Part shown: one piece after another, positions 25,452 to 37,986 of the stretch
Position numbering within the stretch: the first letter of the stretch is position 1
How the letters are laid out: each line of letters begins with the position of its first letter
NCBI RefSeq assembly: GCF_000226095.1
Contig: NC_016475.1
Location: forward strand, 3,162,001-3,226,000
Source of the DNA: Thermothelomyces thermophilus ATCC 42464
Taxonomy: Eukaryota; Ascomycota; Sordariomycetes; Sordariales; Chaetomiaceae
Length of the DNA: 64,000 nt
Direction of reading: 5' to 3'
Program-made: the position numbers and the translations under genes
The notes under the pieces: model-generated
Database searches by the model: none
What the model was told of the DNA's origin: nothing
What the model saw: the letters and a program-made list of their open reading frames with translations, nothing else

Positions 25452-27185
25452 CTATATCTCCCTGCCATACTGTATTCCTAGCCCGACTCGACCTGGATCC
25501 CTCAGGCCGCCAACCTCGCGCAACTTCTTAGTTGGGCTGGTGACGGGGTCATGCGCCGGGTAGCCATCCACAAGCTCGCCGTGGTGGTGCCCACTATACT
25601 TGCGCTTGCCCGGGACCGAGAGACCGCTCTTATTCAAGCCCCCAAAAAGCTTAGCCTGCAGCTTGGCGCTCCGATCCGCGGCTGCTGGTGTGCCGTCCCT
25701 CGAGTTTCCGACCGAGGCGGCCAATTCAAAGCTCTCGCGGGCGTCCCGGCGGAGCATTTCCGAGGCTGCCTGGCTAGCCTGGCTCTCGTAGATCTCTGCT
25801 CCTCCATCCGCGTCTGACAAACGTCGACGCGAGCTCTGCGAATGGTGTGAACCGCGCGAGACAATGGATTGCAATGCCTGGCGCGCGAGTTCCTGGTTAT
25901 CCTCGGCCGAGATCGTGCTCTCCCTACTCCTGCGCCGCTCACGGCCTTTGGGAGTGGCAGGCGTCTCGGGTATGAACCGGGTGTGCCGCTGCGGCGGCTC
26001 GGTTTGGGGTACGAGGTCGATCGACGGAAGAAGGCCTCGGCTGTTCCCGGGGGTTCGGGCCAGGGGGGTGGATGGCAGGGAGGACATGGACTGGACATTG
26101 CGTGTGTGCTTCAGGGGGACACGCGGCCCAGGCCGTTGGCCGATCAGCGGAGTTGAGGGAGCGCTATTGTTGTCCTGGCTGAGTGCCTGGAGCAGTGCGG
26201 CAAAGCCTTCCTGATGGGCGTCCCGGTGGGTTTCTCGGTGCGATGTCTTGGGAGTCTGTCGTGGGGTGGCTCGGTGCTGCTGAGGGCTTGGGGCTTGGGG
26301 CTTGGGCGTCACGGCCCCGTGAAACATGCCTCCAGGGCGGCAGAGGCGGTGGAAGTGGTCGCGATTCTCCCGGATGCGGTTGAGCAGCATCTCCCGATCG
26401 TCGAGCAGAGCGGCGATCTCGTCCTCTTTCTGTTGTATGACCTTCCTCGCCGCCCTGATCTTCTTGTGCAGGGCCTCGTTCTCTTCGAGTACCCGTTCGT
26501 GCATAGCCTTGAGCTGCAGGTACTTAGCCTCCGTCAACTCGGATGCTGTGATGATGTCGAGGCGGGCTTGACGAGCGCCCTCGGCCTGCTGCAGCGCCTG
26601 TACTTCCTTCTTCGTCATCTCGTGTTCGACGGCGGCACGCTTGGTGTCCTCTTCAGCCCGCATACTGAGCATGTTATACTGCAGTTTGTGGTGGGCAGCC
26701 TCCATCTTGAGTCTTGCGTGCTCGGCCAGGCACCCTTGGAGCATGCTCCGGAGCTCTTCGACCGAAGCATCGGCAATCTGGGATGGGGTTGGGGTAGCAA
26801 AGTCGTCCGTGGCAGCCTCTCGCTTGACGCCGTTCATACCAGTTGCTGGCGGCGAAAAGATACCCGAGCGTTGCGAGCCGATGAAGCCGAGGGAATTGAC
26901 GGCACCTGTGACGGCAGCGCTGGGTACTTGCGACGAGGGAGGAGGGGTGAGCGACGAGGGAATAACAACCGAGGCCGCTATGCGGTCTTCATTGTGCTCC
27001 GTCTTAAACGACGATGTCGGGTCTACCGGGGAGTTGGGAGCCTCGGTTGCGGGTATGCTCTGCTGCGACGAGGCAGGAATGGACTCTTCGTCGAGCGGCG
27101 TGGTTGATTCGTCTTCAAGGCCGGCCTGCCCCGCGTCGGGAAGGCCATTGAGCACCTGCGCAGATGGTTCCGAGTCCGAGGACAT
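25452..27185 (-). CDS. Coiled-coil protein, function unknown
   Basis: A single-exon protein of 577 residues. Residues 1-135 are acidic and Ser/Pro/Thr-rich. Residues of about 140-285 form a long, nearly unbroken coiled coil (for example VEELRSMLQGCLAEHARL and LEENEALHKKIRAARKVIQQ) that ends in the motif LLNRIRENRDHFHRL. The rest is basic and disordered, with repeated short Ser/Thr-Pro sites (ATPRQTPKTS, LARTPGNSR, ETPATPKGRE) and a basic stretch (GRERRRSRES), suggesting phosphorylation and a nuclear or cytoskeletal role. I do not recognise the family and assign no function. Confidence 0.75.
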   Translation of the reverse strand: MSSDSEPSAQVLNGLPDAGQAGLEDESTTPLDEESIPASSQQSIPATEAPNSPVDPTSSFKTEHNEDRIAASVVIPSSLTPPPSSQVPSAAVTGAVNSLGFIGSQRSGIFSPPATGMNGVKREAATDDFATPTPSQIADASVEELRSMLQGCLAEHARLKMEAAHHKLQYNMLSMRAEEDTKRAAVEHEMTKKEVQALQQAEGARQARLDIITASELTEAKYLQLKAMHERVLEENEALHKKIRAARKVIQQKEDEIAALLDDREMLLNRIRENRDHFHRLCRPGGMFHGAVTPKPQAPSPQQHRATPRQTPKTSHRETHRDAHQEGFAALLQALSQDNNSAPSTPLIGQRPGPRVPLKHTRNVQSMSSLPSTPLARTPGNSRGLLPSIDLVPQTEPPQRHTRFIPETPATPKGRERRRSRESTISAEDNQELARQALQSIVSRGSHHSQSSRRRLSDADGGAEIYESQASQAASEMLRRDARESFELAASVGNSRDGTPAAADRSAKLQAKLFGGLNKSGLSVPGKRKYSGHHHGELVDGYPAHDPVTSPTKKLREVGGLRDPGRVGLGIQYGREI

Positions 27186-28063
27186 CCCGAACGAGCGACA
27201 GAAGCCTGAGTTTGGATTCTACCAGCGAGATCTGGGAGTTGGGAAATGGCTAGAAATGTGTGTCGTGAATAGGTCGGAAGTTGGATCGGTTCTGTTTGCG
27301 ATTCGCCGATTGCAGCTGCGCAATTGCACTGGACCACGTCACTCCGACTTTATGTGGGCGGCAGAAGAAGGGGAAAAAAATGGGTTGAAGCAGGGGGGAG
27401 GTGGGAGGGCAACGCAAAAACCAAGAGCCGCTAACGACTCATCAAGCTTTCTGGCTTCGCGCTGACAACAACTCCCGTCGTGAGCGTTGATGCGGACAAA
27501 CAAACGCGAATGGGGATGGCGGGAAATGGCAGCGATGAGGGTGGAGAATCCCCCAACTTTGACGAAAGTAACTGCCTTGGCTGTTGCCCAGTGGACGGGG
27601 GAGGCTGAGGGCTAGATTGAAGGGGTTGGCCTGCCTCCGCTAACCGGAACGGGGCATTGTCCCCCTATTTTGCCGTCTGAGACCGCTTTCCGCCGACAGG
27701 CCATGTGCGGTATTCCCCAGTCACCAAGCGAGGTCTCCAACAACCACCACCGCTTGAAGTCAGAAGTCGTTCACGGGCAAGCAGGCATGACGTACGGTAG
27801 GTGATCTTTGGGTAATGGCTTAAGAATGCTCGCGGTTGTGCCGTTGCACTGTTCAGGGTGTGGTTCTAGCAATGGTAAGTTGTCTTCATTAGTTGGTGAT
27901 TGTTGATGCCGTGACGCTAGCGCCGCAGCTGGTTCGACGGGACGACTACACGATATCAAAGCCTCCATGTTCCAACCATGCAGAGCTATTAATACACACT
28001 TAAACTGATGACAAAAGTCAGTTGATGCAACAAGAAAAGCCAGTCTCCCCGATCATCCTGTTG
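27186..28063. other. intergenic, 0.9 kb
   Basis: Promoter region of the coiled-coil gene and 3' flank of the multicopper oxidase. The sequence near 27530-27660 is GC-rich with short purine runs. No RNA gene, repeat or credible frame. Confidence 0.45.
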
Positions 28064-30156
28064 TTAGTGACCGGAATCCTCACTATCCCCGGCCCCCGCG
28101 GCACAACATTTGTTCGTGTCGTCGAAATAGTGATAAACCTCTGGGGCGTGTGTATCATTTCCGTAGACGCTGCCGCCGTATGTGAAGTAGTTCTGGCTCA
28201 CAGACAACGGAATTGTGACGATGTCCTCGGCGTCTCCGACCACCCAGATCGTTTCCATGCCTGAGAACACAGCCTCATGTCAGCAAATGCCATCCGGCAA
28301 AGCACAAGCTACGCAAATGAGACATCAGGTTAATATACTCACCCATGATCATGTGTGCCAGAATGTGACAGTGCACCATCCACACGCCAGGATTGTTCAT
28401 CTTCATCCTCCACGCCCTCCACCCGGCCGGCTCGCCGGGCGCCACCTTGCCTTCGCCGTACCGGTACACCATTGTCGTGTCCCGCTTGATTGGCCGGTAT
28501 CCCAAGCTCGCCAGCTTGGCGTTATTGGCCTCGGGATCGTACTTGCCGGGCCCACTGCCCACATCGTAGAAGTGCTGACCGTGGGCGTGGAAGGGGTGCG
28601 TCTCGACGATGCCGCTGGCACCGCTGTAGTGCGATCCCGTGTTCTGGATCACAATCTCGAGCACCTCGTCTTTCTTCGCGGGGAACAGCTTCGTTGCCGG
28701 ATCCCAGCCGTAGTTGGTCAGCGCCGCGGCATAGTCCGGCATGGCGGCCTCCCCGCGCTCGTATATGTCGACTAGCACCGGCTTGTCGCGTGACATGTCA
28801 GTCCAGGTCATGTGCGCGAGCTTCCAGACAAGGCGACCGGTTGCAGGGTCGATCTTTTGCTCGGCTTCGAGAATGACGCGGCGGGTGACCTCTTCGGCCG
28901 TGGGAGACAAGCTGCTCGAAGGATGAAGTGGCTGGAAAGTGTATTCCAGCCAGTTGTTGACTTCGGCCGGGAGAGTGAGCGCCGGAGTCGTGGGGGCGGC
29001 GGGGACCGGAGTGCCGAGATTATACCGTAGGACGCCATAGCCGCGGTAGGGATCGGGACGATCGCGGGTTTCAAATTGCAGGAAATAGGTGGTCTTGTCG
29101 CCGTTGCATCTGAGCTCCTCGGCCGTCTTGGTGCGGAGAAGAACGTCGAAACGTTGACCTCCGCCGAGCTGGATATGGTCAACCGTTACCGGCGCATTGT
29201 ACTCGCTGCCGTCGACCTGAACAATAGTGAGATCGTTGTGATCCTCGAAACCCATCGTCAAAAGGGACAGGCCTGTGGCACCAATGAAGCGGAGCCGGTA
29301 AGTCTTGCCCGGCTCGACATCGATGACCGGGAGAGTGCAGTCAGTTGGAGGTTCGATCTGATCATCGCCACGTATCCCATCCCAGGAGTTGGAGGTGCCA
29401 TCACCCGCGCGGAAATTTGAGAAACGGTGGCTTCCAAAGAAGCCGCTGGCTTCGCCTGGTCGGCCCTGGACGGCTGCTTGGTTCGGCGAGACGCCCCTGC
29501 CGTTCAGTAAGATACCCCGTGTCTCGCCGGTCCACGTGAACTGCGTTGACGTCAGGCCTTGAATCATTTCGAGATCGCTCTTCTGGAAGTGGTCTTGGAA
29601 TAGCAGTATTCGCTCGTCGTCGTAGTGGTACGGTGATGATCCACAGTCCTCCACGATCAAGGGCCCGGTGCAGCTCAGCGCCTGCATGCCCACGTGTGAA
29701 TGGTAGAAGTATGTCCCTGCGTCTTCTGGTTCGGTCAGAATTTCGTAGTCGAAGAAGTGCCCGGGCGGTATGGGCCATTGCGTTGCGGATGGTGTCCCGT
29801 CGGAGAACGGGGCGAATCGCTGAGAAAGGCCGTGCCAATGCTGCGAGTCTCATCAGTGCCCGTGCATTCCATGAGTACAGAAGCGCTGCTCTACTCACCA
29901 TGCTAAGGTTCCGGTCATTCATGTCATTGTAGACACGGATCCAAGTCCTAGCGCCAGGAAGCAAGTGTATGGCAGGCCCCGGTGAGGTCCCGTTGACGAC
30001 AACGTCTTCCCGGTTCTCGCAAGCCGAGGGCACCTGGGCAACGGATACCCTGAGAATATGGTCCGGGATGAACTGTTCATCATGGACAAGAGTTCCGGCA
30101 TACACAGCAACGGACAGCCATTTGGCAAGCAGAATAGATAGTTTCGAAAGTAACAT
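28064..30156 (-). CDS. Ascorbate-oxidase-like multicopper oxidase, secreted
   Basis: A 650-residue blue copper oxidase from three exons: 30156-29899, 29840-28343 and 28260-28064. It should oxidise a phenolic, ascorbate-like or metal substrate and reduce oxygen to water. The start gives a hydrophobic signal (LSILLAKWLSVAVYAG), followed by the ascorbate-oxidase-type VNGTSPGPAI and WIRVYNDMNDRNLSM. All four copper motifs are present: HWHG (87-90), HSH (133-135), HPFHAHGQHF (501-510) and HCHILAH (576-582), followed by MIMGM with the likely axial Met. Two motifs (HWHG and the last) abut introns. The domain order is cupredoxin 1, 2, 3. The substrate cannot be told from sequence. The PXB gene diverges from it, and a copper metallothionein lies about 5 kb away. 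Confidence 0.92.
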
Positions 30157-31502
30157 GTTTGCTTTGAAATGAGAAATGGTAATGTCTGAGAGTTGGTAGC
30201 GTCGGATGTGAGTGTCGGTGTGGGAATAGCAAGGGATTATCGTGGAAGGGCAGTGTTTAAAACGGGATTTTGAACCGGAGAACATGTTCCCCCATCTGGG
30301 AAGGAGACGCCCTTGACCGGGTACAGGAGATGGCTGTAAGCCAGGGAACGTAATTAGATGGCATAATATGAACTGAGGAAGGAGACGGCTGGGATCTCTG
30401 GGGAGTTCGACTTCGGCTTTCGCGGTGTGCATGCTCCAAACTGGAAATGGCGCCCCACGACAGACTTGGCTGCTTGGTTGTACCCGTATCGAAGTGCCGC
30501 AGAGAGCACACACTTGTCTGGTGCTATTAGCGAGAAGTCGAGGTCGTCATCAGTCCCGGATTTTTTGGGCTCCATGGGTGGCTCGTGGTAGCGATCAACA
30601 TCAGGAATGGGACGCCTCACAGGTTAAAGAGTGTTATTGACAGTAGAGCCATCTCAACTGACAATCCTGAAGTTTGCTCGAGGCAGTTGCTCAAGTCTCG
30701 CAGAGAGCCATTACCTCGGTGCAGCAGTGAATCTCCACCCCATCTGGTTTGCCTTTTAGACACATTGAATCCTCCAAGCCGACCGAAGCCAAAGGAACAA
30801 TCCCTTACGGATCTGCGAGAACTGAAGACACAACGGCGCTGTTGGGTGCCACCAGTGGAGCAATATAAGCTGCACGTGTTGTCTGCGCATGCAGTGCTCT
30901 TGCTCTGAGCTGCAAACATGCCGGTTTCCGCTTTTGGTGACTAATGTGATTGATGGCAGTTGCAGGTCCCTGCATCACCGTTCAAATCAATCGTTGCACG
31001 CGCATCTGATGTGGGTAATGGAATGCAACCATGGTCGCAGCGCGGGCTGGTTATATTATACCTTTAACATTGTTTGCCACCTCTGAATGGAAGGTTAGTG
31101 ACCGCAGGACAATGGTGGGTTGGTTGTCTACTGCGTATCGCCCATGAACGAGTGTTTTGGGTTAGGGTTGTATGTATGTACCTCTGTGTCCACTTTCAAC
31201 GTCACCGACTCTCGTGCAACCACAGCCACGCTCAGAGCCATGCCATCAGCAGCCCCTTCATTCGGTCAAGACAACAAAGCAACTTTGCCAAGATGGCCTG
31301 GAGACATAGTGCATCCTATAATTTATAGCGACTATGCGCATCTTTTAATTAGTGTTTCCTGCGATCAAGAAATTCCCTGCTCGCCTCCGCCGTGCACAAG
31401 AAGAATCGTTCGGGTCGCTCCGTCCACGGCTGCCTCCAGGGCGCTGTTGCGGAGCAGGCTGCAGCAGCCTGTTGGGCGCTGACACGCCACGCATGTATCG
31501 TC
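30157..31502. other. intergenic, 1.3 kb, divergent promoter region
   Basis: Between the multicopper oxidase (minus) and the PXB gene (plus). Several short frames but none gene-like. A small upstream exon for the PXB gene cannot be excluded. Confidence 0.45.
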
Positions 31503-34022
31503 ATGGAGGGACAAATAGCAAGCAGCACTCTCGAACATGCGTCTCAATGTCCTTCTGCGACCCCCCTGACAGCAGCCCAACTCCATGCCCTTCTCGACAT
31601 TCTTACCCATCACCAGACCTATGCAGAGGTGGAAAGTTTCAAAGACCCTGGTACCATCTCCGAATATGGATACCCGTTTACCCGCCATCACCAGCAGCCC
31701 AGCAGCGGCCCGTCATACGCAAGGGACTCAGTATCAACTCCACTGCTTGCCGGCGTGCTCCGAAGCATCGTTCTCCCTCTCCCAGGTATTCGGAACCTTC
31801 CTCCAGAGTTTTGGCATGTTCAATTCCAGAGCATCTTGGAAAAGCTTGCCGAAGCAGAGCTCTCGGAATCCTACGATAAAGGTGTACTGGGTACGAGGAA
31901 GACCCTAGCCACCGCAGCCTCGGCTCTTCACGAGGCCGTGTCGAGGGGTATTCTTGGGGGCGTCTCAGATGACGCAGGTCGAAACTTTTACGGGGAATAT
32001 GACAGGTCCAAAGCTACTGATCTTGTCCGGGCATGGGAGGATGGTGTGCGAGAGCTCGTTTACGGAGATTTGATTGAGGAACTGTTCACCTGCGCGGCAG
32101 AGAAGCAGAGCCTTGAAGAGCACTCTGCAGGAGTTCGGGCAGCGGCGGACTATGTCATAATCCAGTAAGATTCTGATCCGTTGATTCCTCGCAGTGACCA
32201 GCGCTGACAAAATCGCAGCCTGGCAACGTTGATACACCACATCTTCATCGTGTCACCAGAGGGCCCATATCTACTGAAGCTCTTGGAGAATGTGCATAGA
32301 TTGTTGCCGTACTCGATGGTCAAGCACACGCTCCGCATCGGCAATGCAGCAACCATGCTCAATGGCATGATGCGTCTGCTCCTGGCCAAGGTGGGCGTCG
32401 GCTCGATCTTGAATTGGGTCGGGCTGACCCAGAATGCCGACGACGGCATGAACCTTCTTCAAAGGTATGAATCTGCTTAATCGTCCGGGCCTATGTCTAA
32501 CCCTCACAGAATCATTTGGCTTGTCCTCACATGGGATGCTTCTGACTTCCGCAAGTCTGCCGAGGCCATAGAAAAGGCAAAGGGTTGCTCGAAAGAGCAG
32601 CTTGCTGCAATCAGGGAATACCTCAACAAATCAAGGGCCGAACACGACGAAATTCGCAAAGTCAGCGCTCAGAGAAAACGGTCCGTGGTGGAGATAATCC
32701 TGGAGCGCTCAAACCCAGAGCTCCTAGCCTCCCTTACAGAGACTCAGCAATCACAGTGTTCCGAGTATCTTACGGCGTTGCTCGAAGCCCGAGATCGCGA
32801 TGAGATTATCAACACCCTGTGTCGTCAGAGTTCTGATTTCTTTACCCAGGCCATCAAAGACGCCGTGGCAAGCTTTGAGCCCATGATCAGAGCCATCCAT
32901 ATGAAGGTTGATCTCCATGAGCACGTATCCGCAGGAGAGGCGTTCTTAACCGAATTCATCAACATCAGCCGAACAAAGAAGAACACCTCGGGCTTTCTAG
33001 GCTCTTTGACGCCCACCAAAGCAGAGACATCGGAGACCCACATTGCTTCGGTGGAAGACTACGTCCTTCTCCTCAGAAACAACCGTCACCTTCTCTACAA
33101 CTGGCTGCACCAACTTGCAAGCCAATGTCCAGAGGTCTGTGATGAGTTTCGCGCTTGGGCTAAGGAAACCATCAAGGTGTTTCGACAACCTGTCAACCCC
33201 GAATACCCCAGGACAGCTCTCAATACAGAGGATGACAATCGCCCAGGGGCCGCCGGTGCTTTAAGCGGGCACCTTCAGCATCTCTTTGCAACCCTCCCCG
33301 CTTCCACGCGATCGCGTATCCTTCCCGCCATCGACGCACACGCGGCTTACCTTTCGGCTCTGGAAGATCTCTCTCTAAAACGCATGCAACGTATCCTAGA
33401 TAACACGGTTAGCATTAACAACACGGCTATCACCACCAACTCCGCCGCCGCCACAACACCTTCCGCTCCATCAAACCCTTCCTCAACTGCTACAGCGCCA
33501 GCAGCCCCCACATCCTACCTTATTCCTTCCCGCTGGTCGCGGCCAGGGCGCTCCACCCCGCGCTCGCCCAGCCCAAACTCGGCTTCCTTGACGTCTCCAC
33601 CTAACGGCACCAACGCCAGCGAGGCGGAAAGCAAGAAGAGGTCCTTCTCCGGTCCGGGGATGTACCTTGCCCGCTGGCAGCAACTCCTGGACGACACGGT
33701 CATTGGCCCGGCTAGCTCTAAGATTTCTGGAGGCACGGGGCTGAGGTCGGGGAGGGATGTCAAAGGGGTACTGGCGAGAGGCAAGACCGGATCTGGCGGC
33801 GATGGAACAAAAGCCGATTCGGATTCAGGGGGTGTGAGCTGGGAGTTGAGTTTGCTGGGGAAGATAGGAAAGGAGGGGATGGGGGTGGAAGAGGAGCCGA
33901 GGGCGGTTGATGTCCGATGCGTGGTCGAGGCATTGGGGGAAGGGTTTAAAGCGTTGGTCCGAAGCTTGGTCAAGGGACGGGATATGAATGGTGCTCGAAC
34001 AATTCTTTGCCCCCCTCTGTAG
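31503..34022 (+). CDS. PXB/DUF3818 protein (PX-associated)
   Basis: An 806-residue protein from three exons: 31503-32164, 32219-32464 and 32510-34022. The N-terminus matches the PX-associated PXB domain (PLTAAQLHALLDILTHH, AEVESFKDPGTISEYGYPF, LPLPGIRNLPPEFW). The DUF3818 region follows (LLKLLENVHRLLPYSMVKH, RIGNAATMLNGMMRLLLA), continuing through long helices past residue 500. The C-terminal third has an Asn/Thr/Ala/Pro-rich linker and a helical tail. Fungal relatives often also contain a PX phosphoinositide-binding domain and are tied to membrane traffic; I see no complete PX domain here. The start at 31503 puts the PXB domain about 20 residues in, as usual for the family; the frame is open further upstream. 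Confidence 0.8.
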
Positions 34023-35068
34023 ATGCTGAGTCTTCCCTAGTGGCGGGAGGGATCAAGAGCAGAAGGCAGGGGCCCCGTTTGCCCTTTCCACCCCTCCCGG
34101 CCCTCCTCCCTACCCCGGCCAGTTTTCGAGGCACGCAATCCGGATCAAGCTTTCGTTGAGCGTGAGAGACCTCTGGATTGGGTTTTCCTGCATCATTCGG
34201 GGCGCCAATCACTACCTAGGAAGTTAGCATAATTAAATATTAACGGCACTCTCAAATACTTCTACACCGATGGTTGTTCTCCCTTGGAGAGATCTGGTAA
34301 GTCGAGGCATGTATTGAGTTTCCCCCTGAAAAAAAGGTCACATCCCATCTCGTTAGTGGATATTATCAACCGGCCCTGTCGAATAATATGCCTATTAAGG
34401 ACTATTTGATGCGGCATTTGCTGCGGATGTTTATGCGCTACAAAATTAACCAACCGCTCCATGGGTGCGAGTCAGAAGCGGATACGGGGTTTTGCGGGGG
34501 AATGCCCTGCCTTGACGTGCGGATGTTGATGTCTTTCTAGAGAGGGATGATGGGTTGAGATGCGAAGGGTTTGACGATGAGCATGAAATACGCATGTTGG
34601 ACATGGTCGCCACGCGGCAACAAGTAGCACTAGTTGATGGTCGATTCAACAGGCTAGCAAATAATTGTTACTATTATACCGTTTCTTGTAGAGGTTGAAG
34701 AGGGCATGTTTAGGAGGGTAAGGATGGGCGTTGTGCCTTGTATTCCTTCCCTTGAGGAGCATTAATGACAAGAGTTACTATCACTGCAACAAGTGAACTT
34801 GACAAACAAGACGATATTCATCAATTTCGAGAATAACTAGTGACTCCTAGCCATCGGTATTCGTTCGTGACTTTTCCTCAGACGGAATTCATGAACTTCA
34901 TGCAATCAATGCACCGAATCTCCACCCAGATCAGAAACCGGTCTTCTCAATTCAGGCTTGCTTCCATGTGATTGCTTCCTCGAGAGTCCCTCGGCTGCTG
35001 CAAACCTGAGTAGAGACATCGGCTTGGTAGATGAATATGCGACCTAGTTCCTCAGAGGAGAGAGCAGT
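34023..35068. other. convergent intergenic region, 1 kb
   Basis: Between the PXB gene and the metallothionein, which end toward each other. The sequence is more A+T-rich after 34200. No supported frame, RNA gene or repeat. Confidence 0.45.
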
Positions 35069-35235
35069 TTATTTGCAGCCAGAGCAAGAGCCTGTATGTC
35101 CATTGACGAGTTAGTATCGCTCGATCAAGTATCTTCGAACGGGATGAGTTGTTTGGGGGGGCGGGGGAGGGGGAACGAACAGGAGCTGCCGCAGTTGCAG
35201 GCAGAGGCAGAACCATTGCAGTCGCAACCAGCCAT
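35069..35235 (-). CDS. Copper metallothionein, 25 residues, two exons
   Basis: Exon 1 is 35235-35181 and exon 2 is only 23 bp, 35091-35069; the 89-bp intron has donor GTTCGT, a good branch site (GATACTAAC, 35110-35118) and acceptor ACATACAG. The joined protein starts MAGCDCNG and ends CNCGSSCSCSGCK. Its seven cysteines (4, 6, 13, 15, 19, 21, 24) sit in C-X-C pairs almost exactly as in the Neurospora crassa copper metallothionein, whose gene also has one intron of about this size. It should bind Cu(I) in one cluster in the cytosol and protect against excess copper. Without splicing, the first exon would read on into a Pro-rich tail, so the intron decides the call. Confidence 0.9.
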
Positions 35236-35386
35236 CTTGAAGTGGTTTGGTATAATAAGTGATTGATGTTCTTGAGTGTTTGTGTGGTCCGTGGAGCCGC
35301 GAAACAGTCTTCGATTTGTGCAAGTTGATGCGAGTTGGGAATGGAGGGTCCAGGTTCCGCCGGAAAGGAGGAGAAATGTGGGCTTA

Positions 35387-35396
35387 CTTATAGACC
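35387..35396 (-). promoter_or_regulatory. TATA box of the metallothionein gene
   Basis: On the minus strand GGTCTATAAG lies about 155 bp before the start codon, followed by a C-rich start region and an A/C-rich leader ending TTCAAG before ATG. This suits a strong, inducible gene. I found no sequence fitting the yeast Ace1 copper-response consensus exactly. Confidence 0.5.
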
Positions 35397-37986
35397 AGGG
35401 CCAGTAACCAGCTGGGGCGCTACTGTGTTGGTGCCTTCCTGTTAATGCGCGGTTTGTGCGGAGTTGCGCGTTTTGTGCCTTCCTGAAGAATTGCGGATCG
35501 GCTTGGGTGTCCACCCATCGCCCGCGCCAAAAAGAGTTCGGGACACTGAGCCAGCTCGAGTGCGAGGCGCCGCAGGATAGTGCCTGCCAAGGAAGACTAC
35601 CCCCAAAGCGTAATCCGCATGTTGATTCCTTTGCCACCGTGGTGTGTCTGCAGGCTGCCCGGAAGTAAGGTTGGCGGATCGTTCTTGCTTTTGGTTGTGA
35701 ATGAGACCCACAAAACAGATGGCAGCAGCGATTTGGCTCGCTGCGTGGACCTCGTCCCACGCCTGCGCCATGTCAGCTCCTGCCTGCGAGATTTGTGCGC
35801 GAAATGTGCCGAGTCAATGCAACAGCTTTTCGTCCAGTTCGCCAATGATCTCCTCGCCTGGGTCTTCACAAGAACAGCACTGCTTTATACCTCCCTGAGC
35901 GCCGTCATGGGCCGGAACCAAGCAGAAACAACCAGATTCCTCTCAACTTGCTGACCTCAGCGCAGCGACCTTGCCCATCTCCTAATGGTCGTCGACCTTA
36001 TCACGACGATTACTCCCGGATCGGAGGCTGACCGACATGCCCTTCCCATACCTAACGTTGTTTAAGAATGTATACGCATATCTCGTATGCCCTTGAAGCA
36101 GCAGCCCCCCAGGCAACAGCACCAACCAACAGAGCGCCATCAACTCGGCGAGCTCTGGCTGTAATTATCAGGAAAACCGAACCGAGCTGGTTCAGTCTCC
36201 CCTCCCATTCCAGGAGGAATCAATGATTAGTAATTGGATATACCAACAACTTACTGACATTTCGCTTGAACAAAACCTCGAAATCGGTCTATAATGCCAC
36301 TAAGATCGATCCAATCATTGTGAAGCAAGTCGGCCAGAGGAGGGCCAGCTCAACAGCCATATCATCTAGAAACCGCCACCCACAGCTCCTACAACATTCG
36401 AATACCTGGCATGCCCACCTGTCCTCCACGAAGTTATAGCGCCTTATTTTAAAGCGTGTTGTAAGTTGTTTGTCATGGTTTCCTCGCCCCCACCATGAGA
36501 TAATCGCGACTGGGATTAGTGAAGGCAATAGAGAATAGAACCTACATGATGCCACTCTTCGAATGTTACCTTCTTCACAAGGCATCAGGTCGCATCTTTT
36601 CGGGTGAGCCCAGGAACGCTGAAACGAACTGCTTCCCGCTCATCCCCTGTATAGTCCATAATATTGTTGAGCTTGGGAAAAGAGAGACCCTAAACCCAAG
36701 AGAGTGTGACCACCTGTTCATGGACTTGAGTTTTCATCAAAGCAGACCGCTTATTATAATTAGGTATCTTGAATAATCATACAAGTTCCCATGATCATTC
36801 TCTGCTCATTGCGAGATTGCACCTTTGTGTCATTGTCTGACAAGCTTCAGTGCTTTCCCGACAACGGACTACGACGAACCGAGCACCAGCGCTCCACTCC
36901 AGCTCTCGTGGCCCGTTTGTGATTTGTGTAACGGAGGTCTCGGCGCAAGTAGATTGCTATTGCCATCATGGCCAGCTCCTCCAGCCCTCTCAACACACTC
37001 CCCATGTTGCTGCCGATACCCCAACGGTCGGTTCTGTTAAGCTTCTCTCGGACTTCTGTGTGAATAGCGTTGCCAATTTTCAGAACGACGAAGGTCACTA
37101 CGAGCTTAGCCAAGCCAGATATCTGACCAAACCCCGGAGCCATATATCTGTCCTCTCAGTCTTTCATGCATTGTGCTGTCGGGCTGATGGTAAGGTTTAC
37201 TTGTAATACATACGGATGTAAACTGACCGGCACTATTAGTACATCTGTTAATTACAAATTAGCTATGGCAGTATTGCCGTGGGTTACTGAATGAACGGCT
37301 GTGGGTTGAGGCCGATTTTTGCGGACTTCTCTATTCTTTTCCATGACTCAGGCGTACAACTCTTGGTTGGCAGAATAAATGCCTCCGCGCATAGGCACCA
37401 ATTCTAGAAATATGTAGTTAGCCTTCAATAGGATTGGCCATTACCGCATCTTAACTTCATTCTTACCACCGTTAGTCACTACCGTGCGAAGTCTGATTCT
37501 GATCTCGAACCCAAGAGCTCAACCTAGCAGACCAAACATGTCAACGTCTAGGTCCCGATAGCCAAGTTCAAAACATGGTCTAACTGGTCAAGGGCCTAAT
37601 TTCCAGTTGCTGTGGCAGAGTTGAGGTTGATGAAACGGAGGATCAAGTGTGTTGCCAGATATATACATGGGTGATGGGTTGAAGTTCTGCTGCCCTAACC
37701 GAATAAGGAAGGTGAACGTGACATTACATCCCCAGATTAACATGCCGCTGTTTGCATACACTACTTCGTAGTCTTTACACCTCGGAGTGTTTTCTGTATT
37801 GAGGCCGCTGCTGCCTTCGCGACGAAGATCGCCCAACCCTAGCGAATCCGCCGAATGCATGGATACACGTTCGGTTATCAATAAGCCAGCGACTTAACAC
37901 AGGCTAAAATGCACACTAGCCCGAGCAAGCGTAGTGTTGTGGGATCACAAGAACCAACACAAAAAACCCCATCTCATCTCCACTAC

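Noticed and set aside
26214-27107. Plus-strand frame over the coiled-coil gene
   Set aside because: Antisense shadow; the minus strand has the coherent heptad pattern and full-length frame.
36847-37143. 98-codon minus-strand frame with a hydrophobic N-terminus
   Set aside because: No homology signal, no promoter or intron cues, and an equally long frame overlaps it on the other strand.
37440-37560. GGGTTCGAGATCAGA on the minus strand, resembling a tRNA T-arm
   Set aside because: No matching acceptor, D-arm or anticodon arm at the right distances; probably chance or transposon remains.
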